Below, piece by piece: positions 41,376 through 51,338 of a DNA stretch of 64,000 bases. The translations under genes were made by a program, and so were the position numbers. The notes under the pieces were generated by a model, which worked only from the letters and a program-made list of their open reading frames with translations, was not told where the DNA came from and searched no databases. Numbering within the stretch: position 1 is the first letter of the stretch; every line of letters begins with the position of its first letter. This stretch comes from Verrucomicrobiota bacterium (GTDB taxonomy: Bacteria > Verrucomicrobiota > Verrucomicrobiia > Chthoniobacterales > SZAS-18). Location: the NCBI GenBank assembly GCA_025353105.1, contig JANXRG010000112.1, positions 1 through 64,000 of the forward strand, in the 5' to 3' direction.

Positions 41376-41525
41376 TTAGAGCGCGCTTCGTCCTTGCACG
41401 ATGCGAATCCGGAACAGGACGACCGCCAAGACAAGCAGGAGGTGGATGAAGCCGCCGATGGTGTAGGACGTGACCAACCCCAGGATCCAAAGGACCAACA
41501 GAATGATTGCGATGGTTTCGAGCAT
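41376..41525 (-). CDS. lmo0937-family small membrane protein (49 aa)
   Basis: MLETIAIILLVLWILGLVTSYTIGGFIHLLLVLAVVLFRIRIVQGRSAL; below ORF-track cutoff as an independent start. Confidence 0.88.
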   Translation of the reverse strand: MLETIAIILLVLWILGLVTSYTIGGFIHLLLVLAVVLFRIRIVQGRSAL

Positions 41526-41735
41526 AGATTTGGGCTTTCTTGCGCGGTGATCCGGAAAATGGGCAGCACCGCCTTTTATGAATAAACGGATGCCTGCCCA
41601 GTCCGGTTTGCTTATTCCGAGCGGGCGCCCGGACAAGCACCAGCTGCGGTACACCGCAGGTGGAGGACTGGTCAGCGCAGAACCAAGCGTTTGGCCCGTG
41701 ACGGTCACGATTCCTGAACGCATCGACGCCGCGGG

Positions 41736-42914
41736 ATGCGTTTCCTCGGCGTGGCCACCTCGACTCATCTCGAATCCTCCGTGCAAGCGGCCAGGGAAGC
41801 GGGGTTGCGCTACGTCACCGACACGGAGCCGGGCATTGCCCGACAGGGGCCGACCGACAACTTTTCTTATCGCGCGCCGGACAAAAGCCGCGTTGCCGAG
41901 GCCGATACCTTGGCGCGAATCAAGAGTTTGGCCGTCCCGCCCGCGTGGCGAGATGTCTGGATCGCGACCCGTGCGGACGCCCATCTTCAAGCCACGGGAC
42001 GCGATGTCCGCGGCCGAAAGCAATACCGCTACCATCCAGAATTTCGGGCCAGTCGGGACACGAACAAATATGATCGAATGCTTGATTTCGCCCGTTCGTT
42101 GCCGCGAATCCGGCGGCGCGTTTCAAGTGACCTTCGTCGACCGGGAATGCCTCGTGAGAAGGTGCTGGCCGCGGTCATCCGGCTCTTGGAGCAGACGCAC
42201 ATTCGAGTGGGAAACGACGAGTATGTCCGAGCCAACGGATCGTTTGGCCTGACGACCTTCCGCAATCGCCACGCCAAGGTAAACGGATCCACCGTCCGTT
42301 TCGCTTTCCGCGGCAAGAGCGGGATTCGTCACGCGATTGACATTCAAGACCCCGCCATCGCCAAGCTCGTGCGGAAGTGCCAGGATCTGCCGGGACAACA
42401 GCTCTTCACCTTCACGGGCGAGGGCGGCCAAGCCGCGCCGATTGGGTCGGAAGACGTTAACGCGTACTTGGGTGAGGTCGCGGGCGACACCTTCACCGCC
42501 AAGGATTTTCGCACGTGGGCCGGCACCGTGATGGCTGCCATCACCCTGCACGAGTTTGAGCCGTTTACCTCGGAGGCGGAAGCAAAGCGAAACGTGGTCC
42601 AGGCGATTGCCGTGGTCGCGAAGAGGCTTGGCAATACCCCCGTCGTCTGTCGCAAGTGCTACGTGCATCCGGCAATTATCGAAGCTTACGTCCAAGGACG
42701 CACGATCGAGAAGACCGGAGAAAACGGGATCGGTGGTGGCCTCCGAGCAGGTCGCCACCAAAGAGCGGAGGAGACGTCCGTCATCGCGCTGTTACGAAAA
42801 TTCTCCGCCGAAGGTTCTCGAAAGGGTCGTCGGTCCGCTCCCCGCGCCGCCCATAAAGCAAAGAAAGAGCCGCCGACGCCAACGCCGGCGGATCAATCCA
42901 TTGACGCACCTTAG
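41736..42914 (+). CDS. DNA topoisomerase IB
   Basis: GRKQYRYHPEFRASRDTNKYDRMLDFARSLPRIRRRV, RVGNDEYVRANGSFGLTTFRNRHA, KDFRTWAGTVMAAI, NTPVVCRKCYVHPAII. Confidence 0.93.
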   Translation: MRFLGVATSTHLESSVQAAREAGLRYVTDTEPGIARQGPTDNFSYRAPDKSRVAEADTLARIKSLAVPPAWRDVWIATRADAHLQATGRDVRGRKQYRYHPEFRASRDTNKYDRMLDFARSLPRIRRRVSSDLRRPGMPREKVLAAVIRLLEQTHIRVGNDEYVRANGSFGLTTFRNRHAKVNGSTVRFAFRGKSGIRHAIDIQDPAIAKLVRKCQDLPGQQLFTFTGEGGQAAPIGSEDVNAYLGEVAGDTFTAKDFRTWAGTVMAAITLHEFEPFTSEAEAKRNVVQAIAVVAKRLGNTPVVCRKCYVHPAIIEAYVQGRTIEKTGENGIGGGLRAGRHQRAEETSVIALLRKFSAEGSRKGRRSAPRAAHKAKKEPPTPTPADQSIDAP

Positions 42915-43405
42915 CGCGATTTCGCCGCCACATTGACGGTCGACACCGCCAGCTTCGTCAGCTTTTGATCGGTGGCACGCTCCTCATCGAGCGTCGTTTG
43001 GAGCAGCTTTGCTCCGGCCTTATCGCCAAGCATTTCGGCGTACGTCCGGGCACAGCCGTACCCCGCCATCTCATAATGCTCGACGCGTTGAGCCGCCGCG
43101 ATCAATCCCGCATCGCGTACTTCCTCGTCAGCTTCCTCGTGAATCAATTCATCGCCTTCCTTCAGCATTCCCTCCGTGCCCTTACATTTCGGGCCCCGCG
43201 TTGTCTCGTCGTGGCTTTTTAGGATCTTCTCCAAGCGGACGGCGTGCTCTTTCGTCTGCGCCAAATGTTCGAGAAAACTTTTACGGAGTTCCGCGTTGGA
43301 GGCGGCCTTTGCCATCTTAGGGAGGGCTTTGATAATCTGGCTTTCCGCGCTGTAGAGATCTTTGAGTTCGTGAATATAGAGGTCTTTGAGTGTTTCGAGT
43401 TCCAT
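42911..43405 (-). CDS. YciE/DUF892 ferritin-like protein, copy 1
   Basis: METLKDLYIHELKDLYSAESQIIKALPKMAKAAS...EHYEMAGYGCARTYAEMLGD. Confidence 0.92.
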   Translation of the reverse strand: MELETLKDLYIHELKDLYSAESQIIKALPKMAKAASNAELRKSFLEHLAQTKEHAVRLEKILKSHDETTRGPKCKGTEGMLKEGDELIHEEADEEVRDAGLIAAAQRVEHYEMAGYGCARTYAEMLGDKAGAKLLQTTLDEERATDQKLTKLAVSTVNVAAKSR

Positions 43406-43722
43406 AAAAGCTAAACGAAGGGCCCCACGCAGTGGTTTCTTTTTTTTCATCATGTGTTTTAGGATGGAAAAGCATTCCGAATCCGTCGGCGGGTCTCCTG
43501 CGGCGGTTTGCGGGTCGTCCGTCGTGTGGGTGACTCGAGGCGAAGTTGTCTTGCGAAACTGCGTCGAATCCATGGGTCGCCACGCGAGCGGTCGACCAAG
43601 CTGACGGAACGCTCGCGCATCGCCTGTGTCAGCCGCTTGCGATGTGCACGCGGCCGACCCGTGCTCGTTGTAATCGCGGGCGGGGCGCCGGTAAAGGTCC
43701 CCGCCCGCGACGAGCGTCAGTT

Positions 43723-44175
43723 TCAGGCGCTGACGTCCCGCAGAAGCTTAATTTCATCGTGGGCCTTTTGAACGTGGCCGTATTGATCGATCAGCAGAGA
43801 CCGAAGATCTGCGGGCAAATCCTCATCGAGTGCATTTCGATATTGTGATACCGCGGAATCCTCGCCGCGCTCACATTCCGCAAGAATTGCCCGTTCATCC
43901 TGGCTGGTGATCGCTGACTTCAGGTCGATCCAGCCTCGATGTAGCGCGCCCGCGACGCTACTTGTCGCTCCCGCTTCCTGGCCCAGCGAGCGCACCGCCG
44001 TCTGGAGTTGTGTAAAAAAATGCGCGCGTTGCTTGGAGAATCGTTCAAAGATGGATTTCAACTGCGGATTTGCGACATGGGCAGCCGCGTGCTGGAATCC
44101 TTCCTGGCCATCCTTGCATGTTTCAATGAGGCCGTTGAGGATCGAGGAGGTCGACGTCGAGGTTTGTTTGTTCAT
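43723..44175 (-). CDS. PA2169-type (DUF2383) four-helix-bundle protein
   Basis: SILNGLIETCKDGQEGFQHAAAHVANPQLKSIFERFSKQRAHF...HVQKAHDEIKLLRD. Confidence 0.9.
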   Translation of the reverse strand: MNKQTSTSTSSILNGLIETCKDGQEGFQHAAAHVANPQLKSIFERFSKQRAHFFTQLQTAVRSLGQEAGATSSVAGALHRGWIDLKSAITSQDERAILAECERGEDSAVSQYRNALDEDLPADLRSLLIDQYGHVQKAHDEIKLLRDVSA

Positions 44176-44357
44176 GCCCGTCTTTCGGCTGCCAAAAGTC
44201 CGGCGCGTCTAGGAAAATTCTTTTCCCACGGCCGATTCGCGCTGCTCCGCCGATTGGTCGATGTATGCGAACAATTTGGAAGGACGCCCACTCCTTTAGT
44301 CCCGCAGATGTTTCGGCCGCGCGCCCTCCAGCATGGCAACGGAAAACAGCCTGAATT

Positions 44358-44810
44358 ATGGAATCGTCCGAGCAGGCCGGCTCACGGAAAATACGTGATG
44401 TCTTCAACGACGTTGCAAAACGGAGCGCGAACGGGATGGGTTCGCCTTGGGCCTTTGTTTGGTCTATCGGCATCGTGATCGTTTGGGCGGCGGCGGGTCC
44501 AGCTTTTCGCTACTCGGACACTTGGCAGCTCGTGATCAACACGGGAACCAGTGTCCTGACTTTTTTGGCGGTTTTCCTCATCCAAAACACCCAGAACCGT
44601 GACGCCAAAGCGATTCAATTGAAGCTGGATGAACTGATTCGAGCGCTGGAAGGGGCGCGCAACCATTTCGTCGATCTCCAATCGCTTTCGGATGACGAGC
44701 TCGAGAAAATTGCCGGGGAGTTCTCAGATTTTCGAGAGGCGGCCCAGCGTCTGACGAAGCGGCGGCACGGGCGGCAGGAGCCGGTTCCGGGAAGCGCGCC
44801 GCCGGGGTGA
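44358..44810 (+). CDS. low-affinity iron permease family protein
   Basis: FNDVAKRSANGMGSPWAFVWSIGIVIVWAAAGPAFRYSDTWQLVINTGTSVLTFLAVFLIQNTQNRDAKAIQLKLDELI. Confidence 0.93.
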   Translation: MESSEQAGSRKIRDVFNDVAKRSANGMGSPWAFVWSIGIVIVWAAAGPAFRYSDTWQLVINTGTSVLTFLAVFLIQNTQNRDAKAIQLKLDELIRALEGARNHFVDLQSLSDDELEKIAGEFSDFREAAQRLTKRRHGRQEPVPGSAPPG

Positions 44811-44884
44811 TTTGCGCCGGACTCGTGCGATTTGCAAATACCCGTCACAACCAGCGACGGAGCCGCGCGCGAATTGGGTATACT

Positions 44885-45184
44885 ATGAAATACGACGCAA
44901 CTTATCGAATCGAGAAATCGGTCGACACGGCAACGCACGAAGAGATTGGGAAGCTGCGCGAGCTCCACGCCTCGGCGAAACCACCATCGGCCCCCGGTCG
45001 TGTGGAAGGCGCGGACGTGACCGAGCCGTGGGAAGTGGGAGTCGATGCGACCGGCACGCAGCATACGGCGATGGCCTCCGGCGAGACCATTTCGGAGATG
45101 TTGGTGCAACAAGGGGTGGACCAGGCGGACGCCGAGGCACGCCGCCTGAGTGAGACCGGAGGCGGAGGCCGCGTCAAATCTTAG
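44885..45184 (+). CDS. hypothetical protein
   Basis: 99-aa ORF MKYDATYRIEKSVDTATHEEIGKLRELHAS...; no recognised domain. Confidence 0.5.
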   Translation: MKYDATYRIEKSVDTATHEEIGKLRELHASAKPPSAPGRVEGADVTEPWEVGVDATGTQHTAMASGETISEMLVQQGVDQADAEARRLSETGGGGRVKS

Positions 45185-45280
45185 TCGGTTGAAGGGTTAT
45201 GCCTACCCACACCAGATTCTTCCCGGATGAATTCTAAACTTTTATAAGCGCGCCACTTAGGTGGCGGCCGTTTCCCCATT

Positions 45281-45460
45281 ATGAAAATCCATACAGTCCT
45301 TCGGCTATCCACGGTAGCGCTTCTTCTCACGGTCCTCTCGGGATGCACCACGGTGGTCGAGAAACCCGTGCCGGTTCAGACGACGACGCAAACCTCTGAG
45401 ACCACGACGGTACGGCGACCGGGTGCCGTGACGGAGACCACTACGTCGCGGAACTACTGA
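45281..45460 (+). CDS. small predicted lipoprotein (59 aa)
   Basis: MKIHTVLRLSTVALLLTVLSGCTTVVEKPVPVQTTTQTSETTTVRRPGAVTETTTSRNY*; lipobox LSGC. Confidence 0.75.
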   Translation: MKIHTVLRLSTVALLLTVLSGCTTVVEKPVPVQTTTQTSETTTVRRPGAVTETTTSRNY

Positions 45461-45488
45461 TCTAGGATTCGGCGCCAGGCTTAGTCCG

Positions 45489-45523
45489 ATGATGCGGGGG
45501 TCAGGCCCCGCATCATTGCTTTT
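45489..45523 (+). terminator. Rho-independent terminator ATGATGCGGGG-GTCAGG-CCCCGCATCAT followed by T-rich run
   Basis: Perfect 11-bp stem, 6-nt loop, then tgctttt. Confidence 0.85.
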
Positions 45524-45614
45524 CATCTGGGCATGCTCTGGCTTACGCTCTCTTCCTACCGAATGCTTTTCGAAAGAACGGTCCAGCGGGCAACGAGATT
45601 CGATCCGGGATGAA

Positions 45615-47762
45615 ATGCGCCGAAGAATTTTAAGAAGCTCCATCCCCGTTTGGGAAGGCCATCCTTACCCGCTCGGCGCGACCATCGCGCGGGATGGCGT
45701 TAACTTCGCCCTGTTTTCCGAGCACGCAACGAAGGTCGAACTGTGCCTATTTGCGGAGCCGGACGGCGCGGAGTTAGTTCGAATCCCATTGCGCGAACGC
45801 ACCGATGAGGTCTGGCACGCGTACCTCCCGGGCATCAAACCAGGTCAACTCTATGGCTACCGGGTTCACGGCCCGTACAAGCCACAGAAGGGCCACCGCT
45901 TCAATCCCCACAAACTCCTGCTGGACCCGTATGCGCGCGCCATCACGGGCGGAATCAAACAGGGCTCGGAATTGCTTGGATACGAACTTGGCCAGGAACA
46001 CGGAGACCCCGTCCGGGACAAAAGGGACAGCGCCCACCTCATGCCGAAATGCTTGGTGGTGGACAGTCGCTTTGACTGGTCTGACGACGAACGTCCCGAC
46101 CGTCCGCTCGCGGAGTCGATTATTTATGAGACCCACGTGAAGGGTTTCACCAAATTGTGGGAAGCCATCCCCGAGCACTTGCGCGGCACCTACGCCGGCA
46201 TCGGCAGCGAAGGGTCCATCGCCTATTTCAAAAAACTCGGGGTGACGGCCATCGAGCTGCTACCCGTACACCAATTTGTCGATGACGGTTTTCTCGTCAG
46301 CAAGGGACTCGCCAACTACTGGGGCTACAGCAGCATTGGTTTCTTTGCGCCGGAGAGCCGATTTTCGTCCAGTGGGGTCCGCGGCGAACAGGTGAAGGAA
46401 TTTAAACAGATGGTGAAAAGCCTGCACGCAGCCAGCCTCGAGGTCATTTTGGATGTCGTTTACAATCACACGGCCGAAGGCAATGGCTTCGGGCCGACAT
46501 TTTCATTCAAGGGGATCGACAACGCGAACTACTACCGGCTCGTGCCGGACGACCGCCGTCATTACATGGACTACACGGGCACGGGTAACACGCTCAATGT
46601 CGTGCATCCGCGGTCCCTGCAGTTGATCATGGACAGTCTGCGCTACTGGGTGACCGAAATGCATGTGGATGGCTTTCGCTTCGATCTGGCCGCAGCGCTG
46701 GCGCGCGAACTGCACGAAGTAAGCCGGCTTGCCGCCTTTTTTGATATCATTCATCAGGATCCAATCTTGTCGCAGGTTAAGCTTATCGCGGAACCCTGGG
46801 ATGTGGGTGAAGGCGGCTATCACGTCGGGAATTTTCCGGTACTTTGGTCCGAATGGAACGGCAAGTACCGTGACTGCGTACGAAGCTATTGGAAGGGCGA
46901 CGATTCACAAATCGGCGAGTTGGCGTACCGGTTAAGCGGCAGCTCCGATCTTTACGAGTCCGGCGGGAAACGGCCACACGCGAGCATCAACTTCATCGTA
47001 GCCCACGATGGCTTCACCTTGCACGACTTGGTTACCTACAACGACAAGCACAACGAGGCGAACGGTGAGGACAATAAGGACGGCGACAATAACAATCACT
47101 CCTGGAACCACGGCGTCGAAGGTGAGACGGAAGACGAAGGCATCAACGCTTTTCGCCGGCGGCAAAAACGCAACTTGCTCGCGACGCTTTTCCTTTCTCA
47201 GGGCGTACCGATGCTCTGCGCCGGAGACGAATATGGCCGAACTCAATTCGGCAACAACAACGCCTACTGCCAGGACAATCCCATTTCCTGGCTCGGTTGG
47301 CAGCGTACGGCCGCGCAGGAACAGCAATGTGAATTCGTCAGCCGCCTCGCACATTTCCGCGGCGAACATCCGGTCTTCCGTCGCCCGAAATTTTTTCAGG
47401 GCCGGAAGATTCGCGGGCAGGACATCAAGGACATCATGTGGTTCAATCCCGGCGGAATGGAAATGAACGACGACGAGTGGGGAACCCACTTTGTGAAGGC
47501 ACTCGGCCTCCAGCTTAGCGGCGATACCATTGACGTACGGAATTTTCAGGGTGAACCGATCAAGGACGACACTTTTCTCCTGTTGTTCAACGCGAGCCCG
47601 GATGCCGTGACCTTCAAGTTGCCCGGCCAGGAGGGGCAGAAGTGGGAGACGATCATCAATACGCGCGACGAGGCGGGATTCGTGCAGCCCGGCACCGTCG
47701 TGCCCGCCGGGGAGGCGATGGAACTGGTTGACCGATCCTTCGCCCTCCTCTGCCGACGCTAG
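45615..47762 (+). CDS. glgX: glycogen debranching enzyme GlgX/TreX
   Basis: VWEGHPYPLGATIARDGVNFALFSEHATKVELCLF, VDGFRFDLAAALAREL, GVPMLCAGDEYGRTQFGNNNAYCQDN. Confidence 0.95.
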   Translation: MRRRILRSSIPVWEGHPYPLGATIARDGVNFALFSEHATKVELCLFAEPDGAELVRIPLRERTDEVWHAYLPGIKPGQLYGYRVHGPYKPQKGHRFNPHKLLLDPYARAITGGIKQGSELLGYELGQEHGDPVRDKRDSAHLMPKCLVVDSRFDWSDDERPDRPLAESIIYETHVKGFTKLWEAIPEHLRGTYAGIGSEGSIAYFKKLGVTAIELLPVHQFVDDGFLVSKGLANYWGYSSIGFFAPESRFSSSGVRGEQVKEFKQMVKSLHAASLEVILDVVYNHTAEGNGFGPTFSFKGIDNANYYRLVPDDRRHYMDYTGTGNTLNVVHPRSLQLIMDSLRYWVTEMHVDGFRFDLAAALARELHEVSRLAAFFDIIHQDPILSQVKLIAEPWDVGEGGYHVGNFPVLWSEWNGKYRDCVRSYWKGDDSQIGELAYRLSGSSDLYESGGKRPHASINFIVAHDGFTLHDLVTYNDKHNEANGEDNKDGDNNNHSWNHGVEGETEDEGINAFRRRQKRNLLATLFLSQGVPMLCAGDEYGRTQFGNNNAYCQDNPISWLGWQRTAAQEQQCEFVSRLAHFRGEHPVFRRPKFFQGRKIRGQDIKDIMWFNPGGMEMNDDEWGTHFVKALGLQLSGDTIDVRNFQGEPIKDDTFLLLFNASPDAVTFKLPGQEGQKWETIINTRDEAGFVQPGTVVPAGEAMELVDRSFALLCRR

Positions 47763-48461
47763 CGGCGTGATCGTGTACACCCATCCACGCCATCCACCGG
47801 GCAGTGGGCGACATTACTTCGGTTCCGTCATGATGGTCGTGCCCGTCGAAGACTCGGCGACCGCCGGCCGCGGCATGGGAATGTTTGAGTTCCGTTGAGC
47901 CGGGCATTACGTCGTCCTTCAACTTGGGGTGCCCGTTCTGCAGGCCGGGAAAACGAATCACGAGATTCTTACGACCGGCCCACCCTCCAAAATGATTGCC
48001 GCCAAGGCAGTTCTGCCCCCAACGCCCCGCCCCGAATGCCAAAAGACCAACGTCGAACCCACCTTTTATAAAACCATTGGAATTTGTGGACTTGCGTCGA
48101 AGCCTTTCGCAAATTGAGGTGGAATTGGGCAGCGCCGAGCGCGTCGATTGAGCCAGATGAACCGGCGGTCGGGCTCGATCGTGGACGATCAGCGGCGAGA
48201 CGGGAAAAAGTGTCCGAGCGTCCCCGACCTCCGGTGCGAAAAGCGTCGCAGTCTCATGCGATTGCGAACCGCGAATGAAGCGGTGCGCGAGGCTGAGGAA
48301 GAGTCACAAGGCCGGCTTTTTGGAACCCCTCCCAAAATCGTTTCATCCGGAAACAATTTACGCATCGCTCCAACTCTCGCGGAGGGCTTTCCGTTTGATG
48401 ACGACCAGGCTCGGGCCGCGATAATTCTTTACAGCTCCACTGCCTTGGGCACGCTCGCGGC

Positions 48462-48758
48462 GTGGATGGAGTAAACGATCCCGAAATATTTTGGTTGCCT
48501 TATGGGGAGGATGACTCCGGGCAGGCCTCGCCAATCCGGGTGTGGAAAACCATTAGGATGATGGCCGTCGGCGAGGCCTACCGCGTGCGGACGTCCCCCG
48601 GAATGTTTACGCAAAGCGTTAGCCAGCCCCGGACCACCCGAATCCCCGCCGAACGACTCAAGAACGACTTGCGACAATGGGGGACTTTTGAGTTGACCGT
48701 TGTCCAGGCCCGAGCGGACGGGGGCGATCCGGCGCATGTCATGCGCCGGATTGCTTAG
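48462..48758 (+). CDS. uncharacterised small protein, family A copy 2
   Basis: MDGVNDPEIFWLPYGEDDSGQASPIRVWKTIRMMAVGEAYRV...MRRIA; paralogous to 31050-31349. Confidence 0.7.
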   Translation: MDGVNDPEIFWLPYGEDDSGQASPIRVWKTIRMMAVGEAYRVRTSPGMFTQSVSQPRTTRIPAERLKNDLRQWGTFELTVVQARADGGDPAHVMRRIA

Positions 48759-48936
48759 CCGGGTCCCAAGGCTTGCCCGGGAGCCAGACGCGAAGGGCGG
48801 TCCACTAGTTGAGTCTCTGGACAGTCGTTGTTAGGAACATGATTACCTCCCTCCGGCTGGCGCAGGCGTCCGATTCTTACATCCGCTGGTTCATGAAACC
48901 CGAACCACATGGAGTCGAATCCCTCCTTTCCACGGC

Positions 48937-49347
48937 ATGCCTGAGCTCCCTGAACTGCGCATTTTACTCGTCGAAGATCACGTTGAGACGTTGCAGAGCC
49001 TCTGCCTTTGGCTGGCCGCACGCGGCTACCACGTGAGGTCCTTTTGTACGATCGCAGCTGCCTGCAGGTTTGCCCGGGACAACTCCTTCGATATTCTCAT
49101 TACCGACATCGGCCTACCCGACGGCACCGGCTGGGAACTGCTTGAGAAGTTGCGTCCCCTTGGGAATTTTCGCGCCGTAGCCATCACCGGTCTGGCCGGT
49201 GCTCGCGAGCACGAGCTTTCGAGGATTGCCGGCTTTTCCCGTCTCATGGAGAAGCCGTTTGACCCCGCAATCCTCCATGCTTTCCTACGCGCTATTGAAG
49301 TGGAACGTCGCGAATCCGCGATGCCCTCCCGCCGCGCGGCAAACTAA
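48937..49347 (+). CDS. single-domain response regulator (REC)
   Basis: LRILLVEDHVETLQSLCLWLAARGYHVRSF...DILITDIGLPDGTGWELLEKL...MEKPFDPAIL. Confidence 0.88.
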   Translation: MPELPELRILLVEDHVETLQSLCLWLAARGYHVRSFCTIAAACRFARDNSFDILITDIGLPDGTGWELLEKLRPLGNFRAVAITGLAGAREHELSRIAGFSRLMEKPFDPAILHAFLRAIEVERRESAMPSRRAAN

Positions 49348-49384
49348 GGCTTCAAGCGTCGGGGACTCTTGTCGCTAGACTCGA

Positions 49385-49708
49385 CTATTGCGTCCCGATA
49401 TTCGTCTCCTTGCTGTCTAGTTCATCGTTTTTGAATGCGAGATTCACGTACAACTTGCCCTCAACGTAAAGATACTTTGTCCGTTTGTAGACAACGAAGT
49501 CCTTCGTTTCTGAATTGGTGGGTGAGCCGAGAATGGCCTGCACTTGGTTCTTGGTCATCCCCTGGTGAATCTGGTCGACGTTTACCTTATTCAACCTGCT
49601 CACGAACGGAGCGGCGGCGCGATCACAACCTGGGACGGTGATCGCGCAGGCGACACCGATCCACAGGCCGAAGCCGAGACGCAAGACCTGCCGAGAAAAG
49701 CAATGCAT
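49385..49708 (-). CDS. BamE/SmpA-like outer membrane assembly lipoprotein
   Basis: lipobox VPGC, VNVDQIHQGMTKNQVQAILGSPTNSET; start approximate. Confidence 0.8.
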   Translation of the reverse strand: MHCFSRQVLRLGFGLWIGVACAITVPGCDRAAAPFVSRLNKVNVDQIHQGMTKNQVQAILGSPTNSETKDFVVYKRTKYLYVEGKLYVNLAFKNDELDSKETNIGTQ

Positions 49709-50017
49709 GCTGATGAATCGGCTGTCACGACCGACGGGATGCATTGAATCTGTCCGGGCATCCCTCCCGGACGCTGACGTCGGCCACGGATTCGAGTTGG
49801 ACCCGCGCCTCCGCTAAATGCACCCTGCGAGCCCGTCGGCGACCGTCGATCCGGCGAACGAGAAATATTCGCAATCGTCTGCGATGTCCGACTTCGTTTG
49901 GAAATGTCTCGCGTCCTTTGACTACGTGTTCGGACGCGAAGTCAGCACGTTGCCATTCGCTGCCGTCGCCGAGAAATTCTTAGACCGTGCCGCCATGCCC
50001 ACACGAATTCACGGTGC

Positions 50018-50467
50018 ATGAAGACGCTTTGTTTCTCCCTTCTATCATCCGCGATTGTCGCGTTCGGCGCGCCAGCACAAACCCCGACGCCTACGCAGAC
50101 GCCCACACCTGCACCGACGCCGCCCTCTCGGACCACCGCGTCTCCTAACGTTCAACCGACCGCCGATGCTGATAACACCGCCCGGAACGCCAATCCGCCG
50201 CGGGGTGACAGCACGGTCGCCGACCAGCAACCCAATAACGAAAGCGATCTAAAGTTGCTGCAGGCGATTCGCAAGGCAATCATCGATGAGAAGTCGCTCT
50301 CCATGGACGCCAAGAACTGCAAGGTTGTCGTCAGCGGCGGAATGGTCACTTTGCGCGGTCCGGTGGATTCATCGCAGGAGATGCAAACCGTGGCGGATAT
50401 CGCCATGCGTCTCGCGGGGAACAATCGGGTGACCAACAACTTGGAAGTGAAGGCCCCGCGGAACTAG
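50018..50467 (+). CDS. secreted BON-domain protein
   Basis: Signal peptide; Pro/Thr linker; AIRKAIIDEKSLSMDAKNCKVVVSGGMVTLRGPVDSSQEMQTVADIAMRLAGNNRVTNNLEV. Confidence 0.9.
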   Translation: MKTLCFSLLSSAIVAFGAPAQTPTPTQTPTPAPTPPSRTTASPNVQPTADADNTARNANPPRGDSTVADQQPNNESDLKLLQAIRKAIIDEKSLSMDAKNCKVVVSGGMVTLRGPVDSSQEMQTVADIAMRLAGNNRVTNNLEVKAPRN

Positions 50468-50528
50468 TTCGCCCATCCACGATCGACCCAATTTGTCCCA
50501 GCAAGAAAACCCAAAAACAACATCAATC

Positions 50529-51065
50529 ATGAGCAACACTTCAGCATTTTGCATTGCTTCCACGGAAGCGCAGGCCGGAACCATTGTGGACCGCCTTCAT
50601 AGCGTTGGATTCTCCAACGACGACATCTCCGTTCTTTTTCCGGACAAGGGGAGCTCTCGTGAATTCGCCCATCAGAAGGAAACCAAACTGCCAGAAGGGG
50701 CAACCATCGGCGCGGGTTCCGGAGGCGTCGTGGGCGCAGGAATCGGCCTCCTCGCTGGCATCGGGTCGCTGGCAATCCCGGGTCTCGGACCATTCATCGC
50801 AGCGGGTCCAATCATGGCCGCCCTGAGCGGCGGCGCGATCGGGGCCGGCGTCGGCGGCATCGCCGGAGCGCTGATTGGCTTGGGGATCCCGGAATATGAA
50901 GCCAAGCGCTACGAAGGCAGGGTTCGGGAGGGTGGTATCCTCGTTTCTGCGCATTGCGCGAATTCCGACGAGGTAAAAGCGGCGAAAGATATCTTTGAGG
51001 CTTGCGGAGCCCACGACATCTCCTCCGCGAGTGAAGCGGCGGCCGACCTCCATAAGGCGTCGTAA
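50529..51065 (+). CDS. general stress protein 17M-like, glycine-zipper membrane protein
   Basis: AEAQ-type N-terminus CIASTEAQAGTIVDRLHSVGFSNDDISVLFPD then long Gly/Ala-rich segment. Confidence 0.85.
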   Translation: MSNTSAFCIASTEAQAGTIVDRLHSVGFSNDDISVLFPDKGSSREFAHQKETKLPEGATIGAGSGGVVGAGIGLLAGIGSLAIPGLGPFIAAGPIMAALSGGAIGAGVGGIAGALIGLGIPEYEAKRYEGRVREGGILVSAHCANSDEVKAAKDIFEACGAHDISSASEAAADLHKAS

Positions 51066-51079
51066 ATCTCTCTCGCCAT

Positions 51080-51116
51080 CAGGCGGCGCTCCATTTCGGG
51101 GCGCCGTTTTTTTTCC
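51080..51116 (+). terminator. Rho-independent terminator (ggcggcgctcc..ggggcgccg + T8)
   Basis: GC-rich stem with one G-T wobble followed by tttttttt, directly after the 50529 CDS. Confidence 0.85.
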
Positions 51117-51338
51117 CCGCGAGCAAGCCATTGTTACTGGTGCTCCTGCGATCGCGGGATCGCTCCGCTGTACCAGTTTGGATGGCCGCCCCGGCGGAGA
51201 AGAGCCACCGTTCGACCGCGGTTTGACCGCGCGGCCTGGAGGCCATGAATCTTCTCGCCCAACGGATTATGTTGCGACCGGGGGGTCATCGCGAAACGAA
51301 TCCTTGTCACAAACAATATCAACTCAACCCTCTCAATC

